The position numbers and the translations under genes were made by a program. Below the pieces are notes generated by a model, which made no database searches, had not been told where the DNA came from, and worked only from the letters and a program-made list of their open reading frames with translations. From assembly GCA_020086605.1 (NCBI GenBank), contig JACBWW010000016.1, positions 20,014,775 through 20,078,774 on the forward strand: a stretch of DNA of 64,000 nt, read 5' to 3'. Source of the stretch: Lanius collurio (Eukaryota; Chordata; Aves; Passeriformes; Laniidae). Positions 42,501 to 50,870 of the stretch are shown piece after piece. Position 1 is the first letter of the stretch; each line of letters opens with the position of its first letter.

Positions 42501-45500
42501 TGACAACAGAAAGAGACCTGGGCGTGCTGGTGGACAGTGGCTGAACACGAGCCAGCTGTGCCCAGGTGGCCAGGAAGGCAAGTGGCACCTGGATTCCATC
42601 AGGAACAGTGTGGCCAGCAGGACCAGGGCAGTGATTGTCCCCCTGCACTCGGCACTGGGGAGGTCACACCTCGAGTGCTGCATCCAGTGCTGAGCCCCTC
42701 AGCTCTGGAAGGACACTGAGGAGCTGGAACGAGTCCAGAGAAGGGCAACAGAGCTGGGGAAGGGTCTGGAGGGAAAGTTCTGGGAGCAGTGGCTGAGGGA
42801 GCTGGGGGTGTTTAGCCTGGAAAAACCCTTTAGCTCAGAGAGGACCTTCTCACTCTCAAAACTCCCTGAAAGGAGGTTGGAGCCAGCTGAGGGTCAGTCT
42901 CCACTGCCACGTCTCAAGTGGAAGGATGAGAGGAAATGGCCTTCAATTCCACCACAGCAAGTTCAGGTTAGGTGTTAGAAAAATATTTTTCCCTGAAAGA
43001 GTGGTTAAGCATTGGATTAAATTGCCCAGAGATGTGGTGGAAGCATTCAAGAGACATCTGGCTGTGGCACTTGGGGATACATTTCAGGGGTGATTATGGG
43101 GGGTTGAACTACATAACCTTGAAGATCTCTTCCAGTTCTGGTGATTCTGTGACACATGAACACTCACTGCTTACTTCTTGGGTGTTCAAATCAGTAATAA
43201 AAGATATCCTGCTCAACTAAAGGGAATTAATTGTTCAGCCTATCTACATATATTTTAGAAGTACAAGATAAAATAATGTAACAAACATTTGAGAAAGAGA
43301 ATTCTGATCTGCTGCGAATGATTTATACAATACATTAAATGGACCAACATAATGCAGCAACTTATGCAAAGCCAGGTCTTATTTACACAGAGAATAGCCT
43401 TCTGTTAAATTAAAGTCATCACAGCTGGGACATGTAAAATTCCATATGTACCTAAGAGGTTCATGAACCCCACAAAAGTTTTTGAAACTCCAACAAGCTT
43501 CTTTTCAAAGAGATGCTGAGTTAGTTCATCCCAAAAGTCACTAGTGTAGTGAAAACACCTTGTATTTACTGACTGCAGATTCCTGCAAATACACATGTGG
43601 CTTCATAAAAATTACAAAAAAACCTCAAACCATACAAATAGAACTTATGGATAAGAGACTTACCCAGAATGACTTGAAGAAGGAGGAGGCAGGTCAGGTG
43701 TTAGAACATAAAGACTATTATTTTTTGGCAAGTGTAGACTTTTTAAAACAGTCTGAGGGGAGAAAAATCATTATAAATATAAAATATTCACCAGTCCTAA
43801 CACATTATTACTTTTTTTAATTACTGATACGTATTTACAATATCACCAAATATTTTCTTTCAAGATACACTTCCTGTTACTTCAGAACATCATTTTTGTA
43901 GGGGGCCACATTATATATAAACCCAACACAAACTGATTTGTCCTGATTATATTTTGCAATGTTTTAGATTAAGAGTCCTTTGTGTGCCATCCAAGACATC
44001 TGACACTGTTTGAAACTCACAATTCTTGCATTGTAATCCCCACCCACAGATGCTCAGTTTGAAACTGAGTTCAGTTAACTGAAAACACAGTTGAAAACTT
44101 ACACTATCATCTACATCTCCAGTCTTCCACCCTTTTAACAGCATTTTAGATGCAGGAATCTGAAGTTCATTTTCTAGAATATGTTTGATATCTCCTAAAG
44201 AGAAAAACAAAGGAAATATATAAAATTTATATCTACTGCTTTATTTCAAACAGCAATGAGTTGCAATTGAAAACCAAGAGAAAGGAAAAATTTACTAGGA
44301 GAAGCATTTTTAGTCTAGTTACCCTTGTAGCATATCCTTCAAACAATAAAGAACAAATGAAGCTTAAAAAATAAATCACAAAGCATGAATGATTGAAGAA
44401 TCACATGAGGACTTGATGATTTGGACACATATTTTGGTGATTCTATAATCCATATATACTAGACACACACATTTGCAGCTGTGTGCTATCTGGAGCACCA
44501 GACTTTGCCAGCAACAGAGGGTGCATATTTTTGATACTAAATTTTGTTATCATTAGTCCTGACCTGAGGAACTGGAATGTTCATACAATTGACTGCTCTG
44601 CCTTTTTCAATGTTTTGTACATTTTGATGCTCTTCTGTCCCTGTAATTATTACAGTCATAAAATAATTCAGGCTGGAAGGCACCTCTGGACTTGTGTGGC
44701 CCAAGCCCAACTCAAAGGTCAAATTAAACCCGTTTAGTCAAGGATGACTCTTGACTAAACTGACTCTTGAACACATCAGGATGGAAGTTTGACAACTTTT
44801 CTGGACAACCTATTTCAGTACTTCACCACTTTCACAACAACAACAAAAAATCCTTTCATCTAATGTGAATTTTTGATGTTGTGTCTATTGCCTCCCATTC
44901 TTGTGCACCTCCAAGACAAGCCAGGTTCCATCTTCTCTGTGTCCTCCAGCAGGCAGCTGTAGACAGAGGTCAGGTCTGTACCTCTCCCCTTTCCTCCCCA
45001 AGCTGAACAAATCCTCTTCTCTCCTCCTGTTAGCTCAGAGCTCCAGACCCGTGACCAGACTTACAGCAGAATGACAACTTCTTGCAGTGGAGCCCTCAAA
45101 ACTCAACACATTGCTCCAGATGCAGGCTGGCAAGTGCTGAATAGAGGGAAATCACTCTTTCCTGGGATCTCTCACTAACAAACCCTGGAACATGGCAGGC
45201 CTTCTTCAGTGCAAGAGCTCACTGCTAAGGCACCCCAGATCCCTTTTTTTTTAATTGTTTTCTAGCCCATCAGCCTTCAGCCAGGTATCAGGTGGGGCTA
45301 ACATGGAGTTATCCTATGCCAGGACTTCAATTTTATTTTCTTAGAACTTCAGGAGGCTCCTGTCATCCCATTTCTCCAGGCTGTCCAGGATCTGCTAAAC
45401 AGCAGCCTTGCCCTCCAGCATATCAGCCACTTTCTCTGATCAGATTAAGATTTATTTTGATTAGTTTTTTATCCAGTTTTCATCTTAACGTTTTGATTAG

Positions 45501-48500
45501 AAAAACACAATAGCAGAGTATGTCAAAGGCCTTACTAAAGCCACAGTGACATTCTCTGCCCTTGTTCACAGGGCCAGTCATCAAACTGTAAAAGGCAAAT
45601 AATGCTGACTGATTAGGCACAATTTGCCTTTAGTAAATCCATGCTGGCTCTCCCAAACCACCTTCCTTTCTCTCCTGTGTTCAAAGAGTGCCTCCAAAAG
45701 GAGTTTCTCCATAATATTCCCACAGACCAAGCTCAACACTCACCACTGAGCACAGCTTCCCATTTTCCTCAGCCTTTCTTTTCACACTGATGTAGTTACA
45801 AAAACCCTTCTAATCCCTCAGTGGTTTCACCTTCACCTGAGCTTTGGTCTTCCTAACTCCAAATCTGCACATCTCTGTGCTCCTGTTGGGTAGCTCATCA
45901 CTACTTTCCACCTCCAGGTACCTTCTTTTTCAATTTAGCTCAGTCAGCAATGTTTTTTTTCTTCTGTGCTGGCCTTCTGCCATCCCTGCTCCTCTTGCAC
46001 AGTGGAAGGAACTGTTCCTGTGCTTTCAAGAGGCTGTCCTTGAACATCAGCCGGGCCCCTGGGCCCTCCTGGGCAGCCTCTCATGGGATCCTGCCAAGCA
46101 GATCCCCAAAAAAGCAAAAAAATTCTTTCCTCAAGTCCACAGCTGAAGTTCTTAAACTTGCCTTGCTCACTTCTCAGGACTTTTAACACCAGGCTGCCCT
46201 CAATCTTTATATCCCAAGACACAGACAGAAGTTCTACATGAACTGCCTTCTGCTTTCAGGTAAAAGTCATTAAGAAATTAATAAGAGAAGAAAAATCAAA
46301 GCAGTACAGCTGCAAAATTCTGATCTGATCAGATTTTTATACCTAATTTCCATGGATGTAACAGTGCAAAGGAAACATGGAACACCCATCAATAATTCAA
46401 ACTAATCACCGCTAGGTGGCGCGAGCCAACACCAAATCCATTGCTGAAAAGACAAGGATCAAAAGTTTCAATTTCCAAATTTCATCCCAGACAAAAGGCT
46501 GCAGCATGGAAAATTGCTTTCATCAACTATTTCTTCATGTAGCTCCTTATTTGGATCTGTATAAGCTCTTCACTAAAAATAAAAAATAGGAATACTTTTC
46601 TTCCTTAGCAGAATAAATTAACTCCCAGTTCGGGCAATGTGAAAAATAGTATTTTTCTGCAACACTAGCAATAGCACACTTCTAACATACTGCCACAAAA
46701 TGCAATCAATTTTAGGATAAAGACAATAAAACTGTAAAATTCATCTTAATTTGAATGAAAGAATCAAATAAAAATTGAACTAAGAAGAATTCAATCATGT
46801 TCACACCAGGAAGAATTCCTCTAATCTTGTCACTAATCCTGTGCAGAAGGAGATGCCATACAGATTCAAAGAGGAAATGCCAAGATCATCCGCTCATTAA
46901 TAGGTTGCATCTAGACTAATCCTACCCCAAATTACATTTTCATGCCTCAACCTAATCATTAATCTCCATTTTGTTTCTGAAGCAAGTTCATAAGAAAACT
47001 AGATTTCAAAATAAGTATGTGATAGATCACTAACCTTTACAACGGATTAGTGAAATTTTGCTTTTTTAAAGCTGCAAAGAGATTTGAAAACGGTTAGTAG
47101 CTGTGGAGGCTGCATTTTCAGGGGGATTTTTTTTTTTTGGAGGTATTTTACTCTGCTTTGCTTCAGGACTCGGATTTTTGGGGTTGAATCTTTTTAGTTT
47201 GTCTTGTAACAGTTTTACAATAGCAGTTTGAATTTCATTTTTACAAATCCTTACCAACTGTGGAGCTGTCTTCAAGTACTACATCCACATTTCTGTCTCT
47301 GTACTCAACCCTGAAGTCAAGCATTCGAGGTTGTCTTTCCACTATTTGTCTAGATGGCACTACATGGCGAAATGCTGAGGAGGAGGAGGAGGGAGCTGAA
47401 GAAGCTGCAGTAGAGTGACTGGTGGGGCCATATGCAGGTCCATGCAAAGTCTCTACACCGTACTCACTGAAAGATAGGCAGATAGGATGGTTCAAACACA
47501 ACAGCTTGGTACATCTAACCAGAAGTTAGGAAAGCAAAATGACAGTGTTATTCACTCACTACAGTCCAGCACACACCTCTTGAATTAGTGCTGTCATATT
47601 GGAAAATACTGCTTATTAAAAATGAAAAAAAATAACTTCTGTATCAGCAATTTTAACATTTTAGGGCTCAGGAGTGCTACAGGAGATCAGCACTGATGAC
47701 AAACAAGCATTTAAAATCCACTATGTAATTAATACCAGAATTATCCGGAGGAGAAGGATTATTTCCTGTTCCAGGAGTGTTGTGACCATATAAAAATCGG
47801 CACCATGGCAACAACCAGCTTTCTACATCACTGGGCTAGTATACAGTGGAAATGAGAATAAGAAATACAGCTCAAAATTCTGCATGTAGATTGGTATTTT
47901 CCCACACCAAATTAGTGAAAAACAAGTCAGATACGAAAACAGATAGATATTTAAGGTAAATAAATTAAGATAATGAAGCATGTGTTTAAAAAAAAAAACC
48001 AAAAAACACCTAGAAGTACAACAGTAATGCAATGCTGAATTCTAGCTTGCCTTCAAGGTCAAAATCCTGCAAGGCTCCTGGGGATTCATATAAGGATATC
48101 TCCATACCTGACTCAAGGGTACCCACAGCATTACAGGTCAGAATAAACTGGAAAACCCTCACTACCCAGAAGCACTCATCTTCTTTAGTGGGCCTCTCCA
48201 CAAGACACATGTAATTAGGATTAGAAACAAGTGTAACAAAACATGTAATTTCAGGAACTTTGTTCCAGGGGGAAAAAAAAAAAAAAAAACAAAAAACCCC
48301 TATGATGTTCAGAAATCAAATTTGGAAGGCAAGAAACATCATCAGGTAAGCCTGGGGCATTAAGATGCTGGGCAGTTACAGGTTCCCATGGTGGATTTCA
48401 GAAATGCTGGGACATAACTTATCTCATTTCCACTCTTCATCAGAACTTATTTGAAAAATGCCTTCTGTTCTTGAAGATACCATGAAATTTCTCAGTGGAA

Positions 48501-50302
48501 AAGCTTCATAGAGCAAGTCAAATCTGTCATCTAGAGGAGATCTGAACTCCACAAAGTGCAAATGTGGATGGCATGCATGTCACAGAAGTGCAGCAGTACT
48601 CAGCTATGCCAAATCCCATCATTGTGCCTTTCACATTTGAAACAGAAAAACATGTTATGCTTGTAAAACAAGGGGCTCCTTCACTTCTCACATCAGCATG
48701 CTCAGAAGGATGAATGCCCAGCTACAAAGACCCACACTCTCAGACCTATGGCTCAAAAGTCAAAGGCCCACGTCAGAGCTCTAAAGAGTACAGGGAACAG
48801 GATTTAAAAAAATAGAAATACCAAGTGATACGTTACTGTCTTCAATCTGGTGCCCAGCTATGAATTAAATACAACAATTCTGTTAGTAGACCCAAGAAGC
48901 AATGAATACCCCAACTCTCAGGATGGTATTACAAAACAAGCAACTGAATTATAAAACAAAATGTACTTTTTTCTCTTCAATAAATTAACTTAACTTACTT
49001 CAGTTGTATTAATTCTATTTGGTTCCACCACAAAAGATCCTACACACCTGACTAGCAACCTCTAACAGAACATTGAAAGCCTCACATGAGTAAAATAAGT
49101 CTCATGTGAAAATCATTGGAAACCAGGTTTCTAAATCTTCTGAGCCTCTAAACCACTTTCATCGGAAGAAAACAAAACAAGACAAAAACAAAAAACCACA
49201 TTTGAAACACATTTGATTATCTAATAATTTCAAAAATTAATAAACTACTGTGTAAGAAAGATGTAAGAGGACACTGGACCCCCTGTGATCAAATACAGGC
49301 AATAACTAACTATTCCCCAGCTTCTTTCACCCAATCAAACATTCTGGGATTTTGGCTATAAATGCTTTGAAGTCACAACTTGTAAACACAGGTAGAGAGA
49401 GTGCTCCACACAACCAAGACTTGATCTCACATGGACTAAACAGACCTTACAGTAATACATACATAGTGACTTTACTGATAGTTTTATCCTCAATCAAAAC
49501 CTGACTCTATTGAATGATAGCTTTAGTAAGTATTGACAGAGATGTCAAACACCCCCTAACCTGTACCACATCTTTTTCCATCATTAAACTTTTTTAAATA
49601 GTACATTCAGTATTTTTCTGAACAGAATTTTAAACATTGTTTTATTGTCTCTCTCAGGTAGCTCAATTCCAGTTCTGCTGTTTTCAATTGCCTCATCAGC
49701 ACTTAGAAGATCAAATTTCAGTGACTTCAAGATATTGAAGCATCACTATGCAAGCCAAAATTTAATTCAGAAGCTGAAAGAAAATCAGTAAAACTACTTT
49801 CAGAAGGGAACAACCTTACTTTATCTACCATCTGCTGCCTGTAATTCAATTAAAAACAAAAACAAACAAAAAACCCAAGTACAAATGGTTTTGGCCAGAA
49901 ACAGGGAAGCATGGAATATCAACACCTTTAAAAATGCATAAGGAAAAAGAAATACTTAGCCAGAAGCATACCAACATGCAGTCTTTGTAAAGAGACAACC
50001 CTGAACAGAATGACCCAACTACCAGTGAATTCAAAATAAAAGTTAACTATTTTGAATAGATGTTTGAGCTAATCCTCTATCAGTATGGGAAAAACTGAAT
50101 GTTACATCAGCTTTGCCAGGAATAGAATTTGTGGCTCCAGAAACAGCTTTAAAAGGAGAATTATGTCATCTTCTTAGGATTCAGGAAGGAAAAAAAAAAG
50201 TAACTGTTACCCAGCATCATTTTCTGCATGTACTACTCCAGTTCTCTGTGCTTACCTCTGTAGAATGCCATTTTCTTGTGGTATAACACCATTTATAGCT
50301 GC
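3492..50302 (-). CDS. FAF1: FAF1 partial coding sequence, six joined exons (~residues 39-249)
   Basis: Join of 50256-50302, 47255-47466, 44103-44194, 43664-43752, 35404-35509 and 3492-3578 on the minus strand, 47+212+92+89+106+87 = 633 nt, exactly 211 codons with no internal stop. Every boundary is AG/GT and every split codon is restored: phase 2 after the first exon, phase 1 after the second, phase 0 after the third, phase 2 after the fourth, phase 0 after the fifth and sixth. The product runs from the last UBA helix ([12 protein letters not shown]) through a Ser/Ala/Pro linker, UBL1 (about [19 protein letters not shown] to LYVLTPDL) and UBL2 (about [17 protein letters not shown] to [10 protein letters not shown]). 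UBL1 is the region known to contact Hsp70. Compared from memory with mammalian FAF1 the UBLs are nearly identical and the linker is diverged. Counting two upstream exons as in mammals, these would be coding exons 3-8. Confidence 0.95.
4514..4640 (-). mobile_element. CR1 LINE 3'-end fragment
   Basis: The plus strand reads CATAGAAATGACAGAATGG, then GTCTGGGTTGGAAGGAACC, then a CCAACCCCCTGGCC... and CACCTTCCACTATCCCAG series. This is the reverse complement of a CR1 3' end (the family ends in repeated ATTCTRTG units after a conserved tail). Sense is therefore the minus strand, the same as FAF1. Strongly 5'-truncated. The sequence after 4640 (T-run onward to about 4750) may be part of the element or unrelated. 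Confidence 0.9.
19740..19770. repeat. Perfect inverted repeat, 11-bp arms
   Basis: CTTTCCAAAAT (19740-19750) and ATTTTGGAAAG (19760-19770) are exact reverse complements with a 9-base loop that itself repeats TTTCCAAA. Confidence 0.8.
19792..19814. repeat. Perfect inverted repeat, 10-bp arms
   Basis: ATACCAACTA, spacer CTA, TAGTTGGTAT. The AGTTGGT unit recurs at 19820 and 19851, on both sides of the TA microsatellite, which suggests local duplication. Confidence 0.85.
19825..19850. repeat. (TG)n(TA)n microsatellite
   Basis: About three TG units followed by about ten TA units. Likely polymorphic. Confidence 0.95.
20880..21215. other. GC-rich intronic patch
   Basis: About 335 bases clearly richer in GC than its surroundings, with CT-rich runs (GCTCCTGCTTCTGC, CCTCTCCTCCTCCCTCTCC). 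A 124-codon minus-strand frame covers it but lacks any known domain. No transposon identity recognised. Confidence 0.4.
27979..27994. repeat. A16 homopolymer
   Basis: Homopolymer run, T-rich in the FAF1 sense. Similar 13-15-base A-runs lie at 6360, 32370, 37788 and 58171. Confidence 0.9.
29320..29860. other. Candidate conserved noncoding element
   Basis: Unbroken, non-repetitive stretch with many homeodomain-type ATTA/TAAT cores (AGAATTAATTTAG, GTGAATTAGTC, CTTCAATTAGCAC, TTTTTAATAACTG, TTAATGATATGCA). This is the texture typical of vertebrate developmental enhancers. Conservation cannot be measured here, so this is a suggestion only. Confidence 0.3.
31060..31350. other. GC-richer patch, candidate noncoding element
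   Basis: Stands out from the AT-rich surroundings, with GCCTGGAGGGCTGGTGG, GCCAGTGGCTC, TTATTGGCTG (a CCAAT on the minus strand) and GGGAGCCAGG. No coding or repeat identity recognised. A conserved enhancer is possible but not shown. Confidence 0.3.
33443..33456 (-). promoter_or_regulatory. CTCF-like motif
   Basis: The minus strand reads CCACAAGAGGGCAG, matching the CTCF core at 13 of 14 positions (A instead of C/T at position 5). Located in the 31.8-kb intron, about 1.9 kb on the 3' side (in gene sense) of the exon at 35404-35509. Confidence 0.45.
35404..35509 (-). CDS. FAF1: FAF1 exon: start of UBL2 (106 nt)
   Basis: Acceptor CCATTTCAG precedes GGCCCTGCAGG, and donor GTGAGT follows ATCCAGGAG. 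One base completes Gly, then 35 codons encode [19 protein letters not shown] and [16 protein letters not shown]. This is the first half of the second ubiquitin-like domain: strand (FMLIVTHR), turn, and strand ([12 protein letters not shown]) leading into the helix. It is nearly identical to mammalian FAF1 in my recollection. Exit phase is 0. The following intron is very long (31.8 kb). Confidence 0.97.
38723..38770. repeat. 24-bp tandem duplication
   Basis: Two adjacent copies: ATTATGCATTTTGGGCACC plus AAATC (38723-38746), then ATTATGTATTTTTGGGCACC plus AATC (38747-38770). They differ by one substitution and compensating one-base indels. Confidence 0.85.
40236..40270. repeat. 20-bp period partial tandem duplication
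   Basis: CACCTGGTAACTTTA (40236-40250) and CATCTGGTAACTTTT (40256-40270) lie 20 bases apart. Confidence 0.7.
42225..42435. other. CpG-richer patch
   Basis: About 210 bases with roughly ten CpG dinucleotides (for example in AAGCCGAAATCC, CCTGCGCTGCC, GGTCCGGAGC, TAGCGGCTACCGAG, CCTTCGGG, ACCGAATCGC). CpG is otherwise rare in the window. It is too small and too modest to call a promoter island; a regulatory element or an unrecognised repeat are both possible. It ends about 50 bases before the plus-oriented CR1. Confidence 0.55.
42330..42343 (-). promoter_or_regulatory. Weaker CTCF-like motif
   Basis: The minus strand reads CCGCTAGAGGGTGT. The CCGCTAGAGGG part fits the CTCF core, but the following GGC is GGT and the last position also differs. 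It sits in a CpG-richer patch. Confidence 0.3.
42486..43153 (+). mobile_element. CR1 LINE, 5'-truncated, plus orientation
   Basis: Starts within the last part of ORF2: GAGACCTGGGCGTGCTGGTGG encodes RDLGVLVDS in the plus strand, followed by tracts typical of avian CR1 (AGGAACAGTGTGGCCAGCAG, AGAGAAGGGCAACAGAGCTG, GCTGAGGGAGCTGGGGGTG, AGGTTAGGTGTTAGAAAAAT, GCCCAGAGATGTGGTGGAAG). It ends with GGTGATTCTGTGA, the CR1 3' terminal repeat type. About 670 bp; frame broken by substitutions and indels, so non-functional. Antisense to FAF1. Fairly well-kept CR1 landmarks suggest a younger insertion than the one at 44.7-46.2 kb. Confidence 0.95.
43664..43752 (-). CDS. FAF1: FAF1 exon: end of UBL1 (89 nt)
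   Basis: Acceptor CCCTCAG precedes ACTGTTTTAAAAAG, and donor GTAAGT follows AGTCATTCTGG. It encodes [19 protein letters not shown] followed by [10 protein letters not shown], plus two bases of a Gly codon completed by the next exon. This supplies the last strands of UBL1 (SLYVLTP) and the short Pro/Ser linker to UBL2. The serine run here has three residues where the mammalian protein, as I recall it, has four. It sits on the minus strand under an unrelated plus-strand open frame and is easy to overlook; its phases (0 in, 2 out) are exactly those its neighbours need. Confidence 0.95.
43753..44102 (-). other. FAF1: FAF1 350-bp intron
   Basis: Short intron between the two distal UBL1 exons, donor GTAAGT at 44097-44102 and acceptor CCTCAG at 43753-43758 (minus strand). 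AT-rich; no repeat or regulatory motif recognised. Confidence 0.93.
44103..44194 (-). CDS. FAF1: FAF1 exon: middle of UBL1 (92 nt)
   Basis: Acceptor CTCTTTAG precedes GAGATATCAAAC, and donor GTAAGT follows GATGATAGT. Two bases complete the split Gly codon, then 30 codons encode [25 protein letters not shown] and DVDDS. This is the alpha helix and third strand of UBL1, a ubiquitin-like fold that in FAF1 contributes to Hsp70 binding. LENELQIP and [11 protein letters not shown] are strong FAF1 signatures; His in KHIL and Asp for Glu in DVDDS are conservative differences from mammals as recalled. The 350-bp intron after it is the shortest in the window. Its length is not a multiple of three, so skipping it would shift the frame. 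Confidence 0.97.
44656..46220 (-). mobile_element. CR1 LINE, degraded 1.6-kb copy, minus orientation
   Basis: The low-coordinate edge resembles an antisense CR1 3' end (TCATAAAATAATTCAGGCTGG, then ...GACAACCTATTTCAGT, and CCATCTTCTCTGTGTCC). Further on, AAAGGCCTTACTAAAG and TAGTAAATCCATGCTGGCT match the reverse-transcriptase part of ORF2 read antisense. 46050-46210 (GGGCCCTCCTGGGCAGCC, CATGGGATCCTGCCAAGCAG, CCAGGCTGCCCTCAATC) matches the segment between endonuclease and RT. The parts are in the right order, with large internal losses compared with a full ~4.5-kb CR1, and stops and frameshifts everywhere. Sense strand is that of FAF1. It is an old, inactive insertion in the 3.1-kb intron. Exact ends need a repeat-library alignment. 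Confidence 0.85.
44732..44760. repeat. Perfect inverted repeat inside CR1 copy
   Basis: GTTTAGTCAA (44732-44741) and TTGACTAAAC (44751-44760), exact complements with a 9-base loop, within the degraded CR1. Confidence 0.8.
46409..46422 (+). promoter_or_regulatory. CTCF-like motif
   Basis: CCGCTAGGTGGCGC matches the CTCF core (CCASYAGRKGGCRS) at 13 of 14 positions, and the one difference (G at position 3) is common in known sites. It contains two CpGs in otherwise AT-rich intron DNA, about 190 bp from the CR1 edge. Binding is not shown by sequence alone. Confidence 0.5.
47255..47466 (-). CDS. FAF1: FAF1 exon: linker and first half of UBL1 (212 nt)
   Basis: Acceptor CTTTCAG precedes TGAGTACGG, and donor GTAAGG follows ACAGTTG. 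The first base completes Ser, then 70 codons run from [16 protein letters not shown] through a run of five serines and [18 protein letters not shown] to the UBL1 start [19 protein letters not shown], ending with one base of a Gly codon. [20 protein letters not shown] is diagnostic of FAF1. The N-terminal 30 residues are a low-complexity, probably disordered linker between UBA and UBL1 and differ most from the mammalian protein. The last part is the first beta hairpin of the ubiquitin fold. Confidence 0.97.
47467..50255 (-). other. FAF1: FAF1 2.8-kb intron
   Basis: Between the UBA-end exon and the linker/UBL1 exon: donor GTAAGC at 50250-50255, acceptor CTTTCAG at 47467-47473 (minus strand). 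Contains a 17-A run at 48273-48289 and an RFX-like half palindrome near 47800. No transposon or gene recognised. Confidence 0.92.
48273..48289. repeat. A17 homopolymer
   Basis: Longest A-run seen in the window. No retroposed gene or target-site duplication is recognisable beside it. Confidence 0.9.
50256..50302 (-). CDS. FAF1: FAF1 exon: end of UBA domain (47 nt)
   Basis: The minus strand reads CTTTTCAG then an exon opening GCAGCTATAAATGG and ending CTACAGAG before GTAAGC. It encodes [15 protein letters not shown] plus the first two bases of a Ser codon that the next exon completes. This matches the end of the N-terminal UBA domain of FAF1, which is known to bind polyubiquitin, and the start of the following linker. 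At 47 nt it is very small, so ab initio gene finders may miss it. The reading frame enters in phase 0, so the missing upstream exon should end after a full Val codon (..NWDLV in the family). Confidence 0.95.
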
Positions 50303-50519
50303 CTGAAAAGAGAAAGCAAATTTTGAGTCAAGCATACAGAACAAAAATACATCAGAATTTTTATAAAATGTTTTATAGAGTGGTCAGCTTGGTTCAAAAC
50401 ATGCCCTAAAATGCTCTCTATTTAGTGAATATTCTTGGTAAATGATACTATCATGGTGGTATCTGCACAAAATAAAAACCATATCTAAGTGAAAACAAAC
50501 ATTAGGTGAAGCTCAGACT

Positions 50520-50870
50520 CCTGCATGCATGTGATAGATTTCCCAGGTGGAATTCCTGGGAATAAACTGCATGGCCCATGCTCAGGCAGTGTAACACTGG
50601 TACTCACTGCTCCCAAACACACTGAGCCAACTGAGCACAGCCCAGGCAGCCTCACAGCACGTCCCCAGAACACCTCCTGTCCCCAGAACACCAGACATGG
50701 CCAAGCCCACAGAGCTGCCCAGCTGCACACACCCTGTGTGCTGCCAGCCCCTGTGCTCACCAACTGCTGAGCTGGTGCCAACTGCTGCTCCAGGGCAGCT
50801 CCATCACAGCTACACCTCACACACACCCCACCCAGCTTCCTCAGACTGCCAGGGAATCACACAAGGCACC
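50520..50870. other. GC-rich intronic patch near exon acceptor
   Basis: C-rich on the plus strand, with repeated CCCCAGAACACC units (copies near 50663 and 50680) and many CAGC/CTGC words. It begins about 220 bases upstream, in gene sense, of the 47-nt exon. An open frame of 113 codons on the minus strand here has no recognisable motif. It could be an unrecognised repeat or a splicing-relevant composition patch. Confidence 0.4.

Larger units (their letters stand above)
35510..43663 (-). other. FAF1: FAF1 8.2-kb intron
   Basis: Separates the end of UBL1 from UBL2: donor GTAAGT at 43658-43663, acceptor CAG at 35510-35512 (minus strand). It holds a plus-oriented CR1 fragment (42486-43153), a CpG-richer patch just before it (42225-42435), and two short tandem duplications (38723-38770 and 40236-40270). 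The rest is AT-rich with no supported gene. Confidence 0.9.
44195..47254 (-). other. FAF1: FAF1 3.1-kb intron
   Basis: Splits UBL1: donor GTAAGG at 47249-47254, acceptor CTTTAG at 44195-44200 (minus strand). About half of it is a degraded CR1 in the gene's own orientation (44656-46220). A CTCF-like motif lies at 46409-46422. The rest is AT-rich and featureless. Confidence 0.92.

Noticed and set aside
45844..46222. Overlapping frames of 78-100 codons
   Set aside because: All are sense or antisense readings of the degraded CR1 ORF2.
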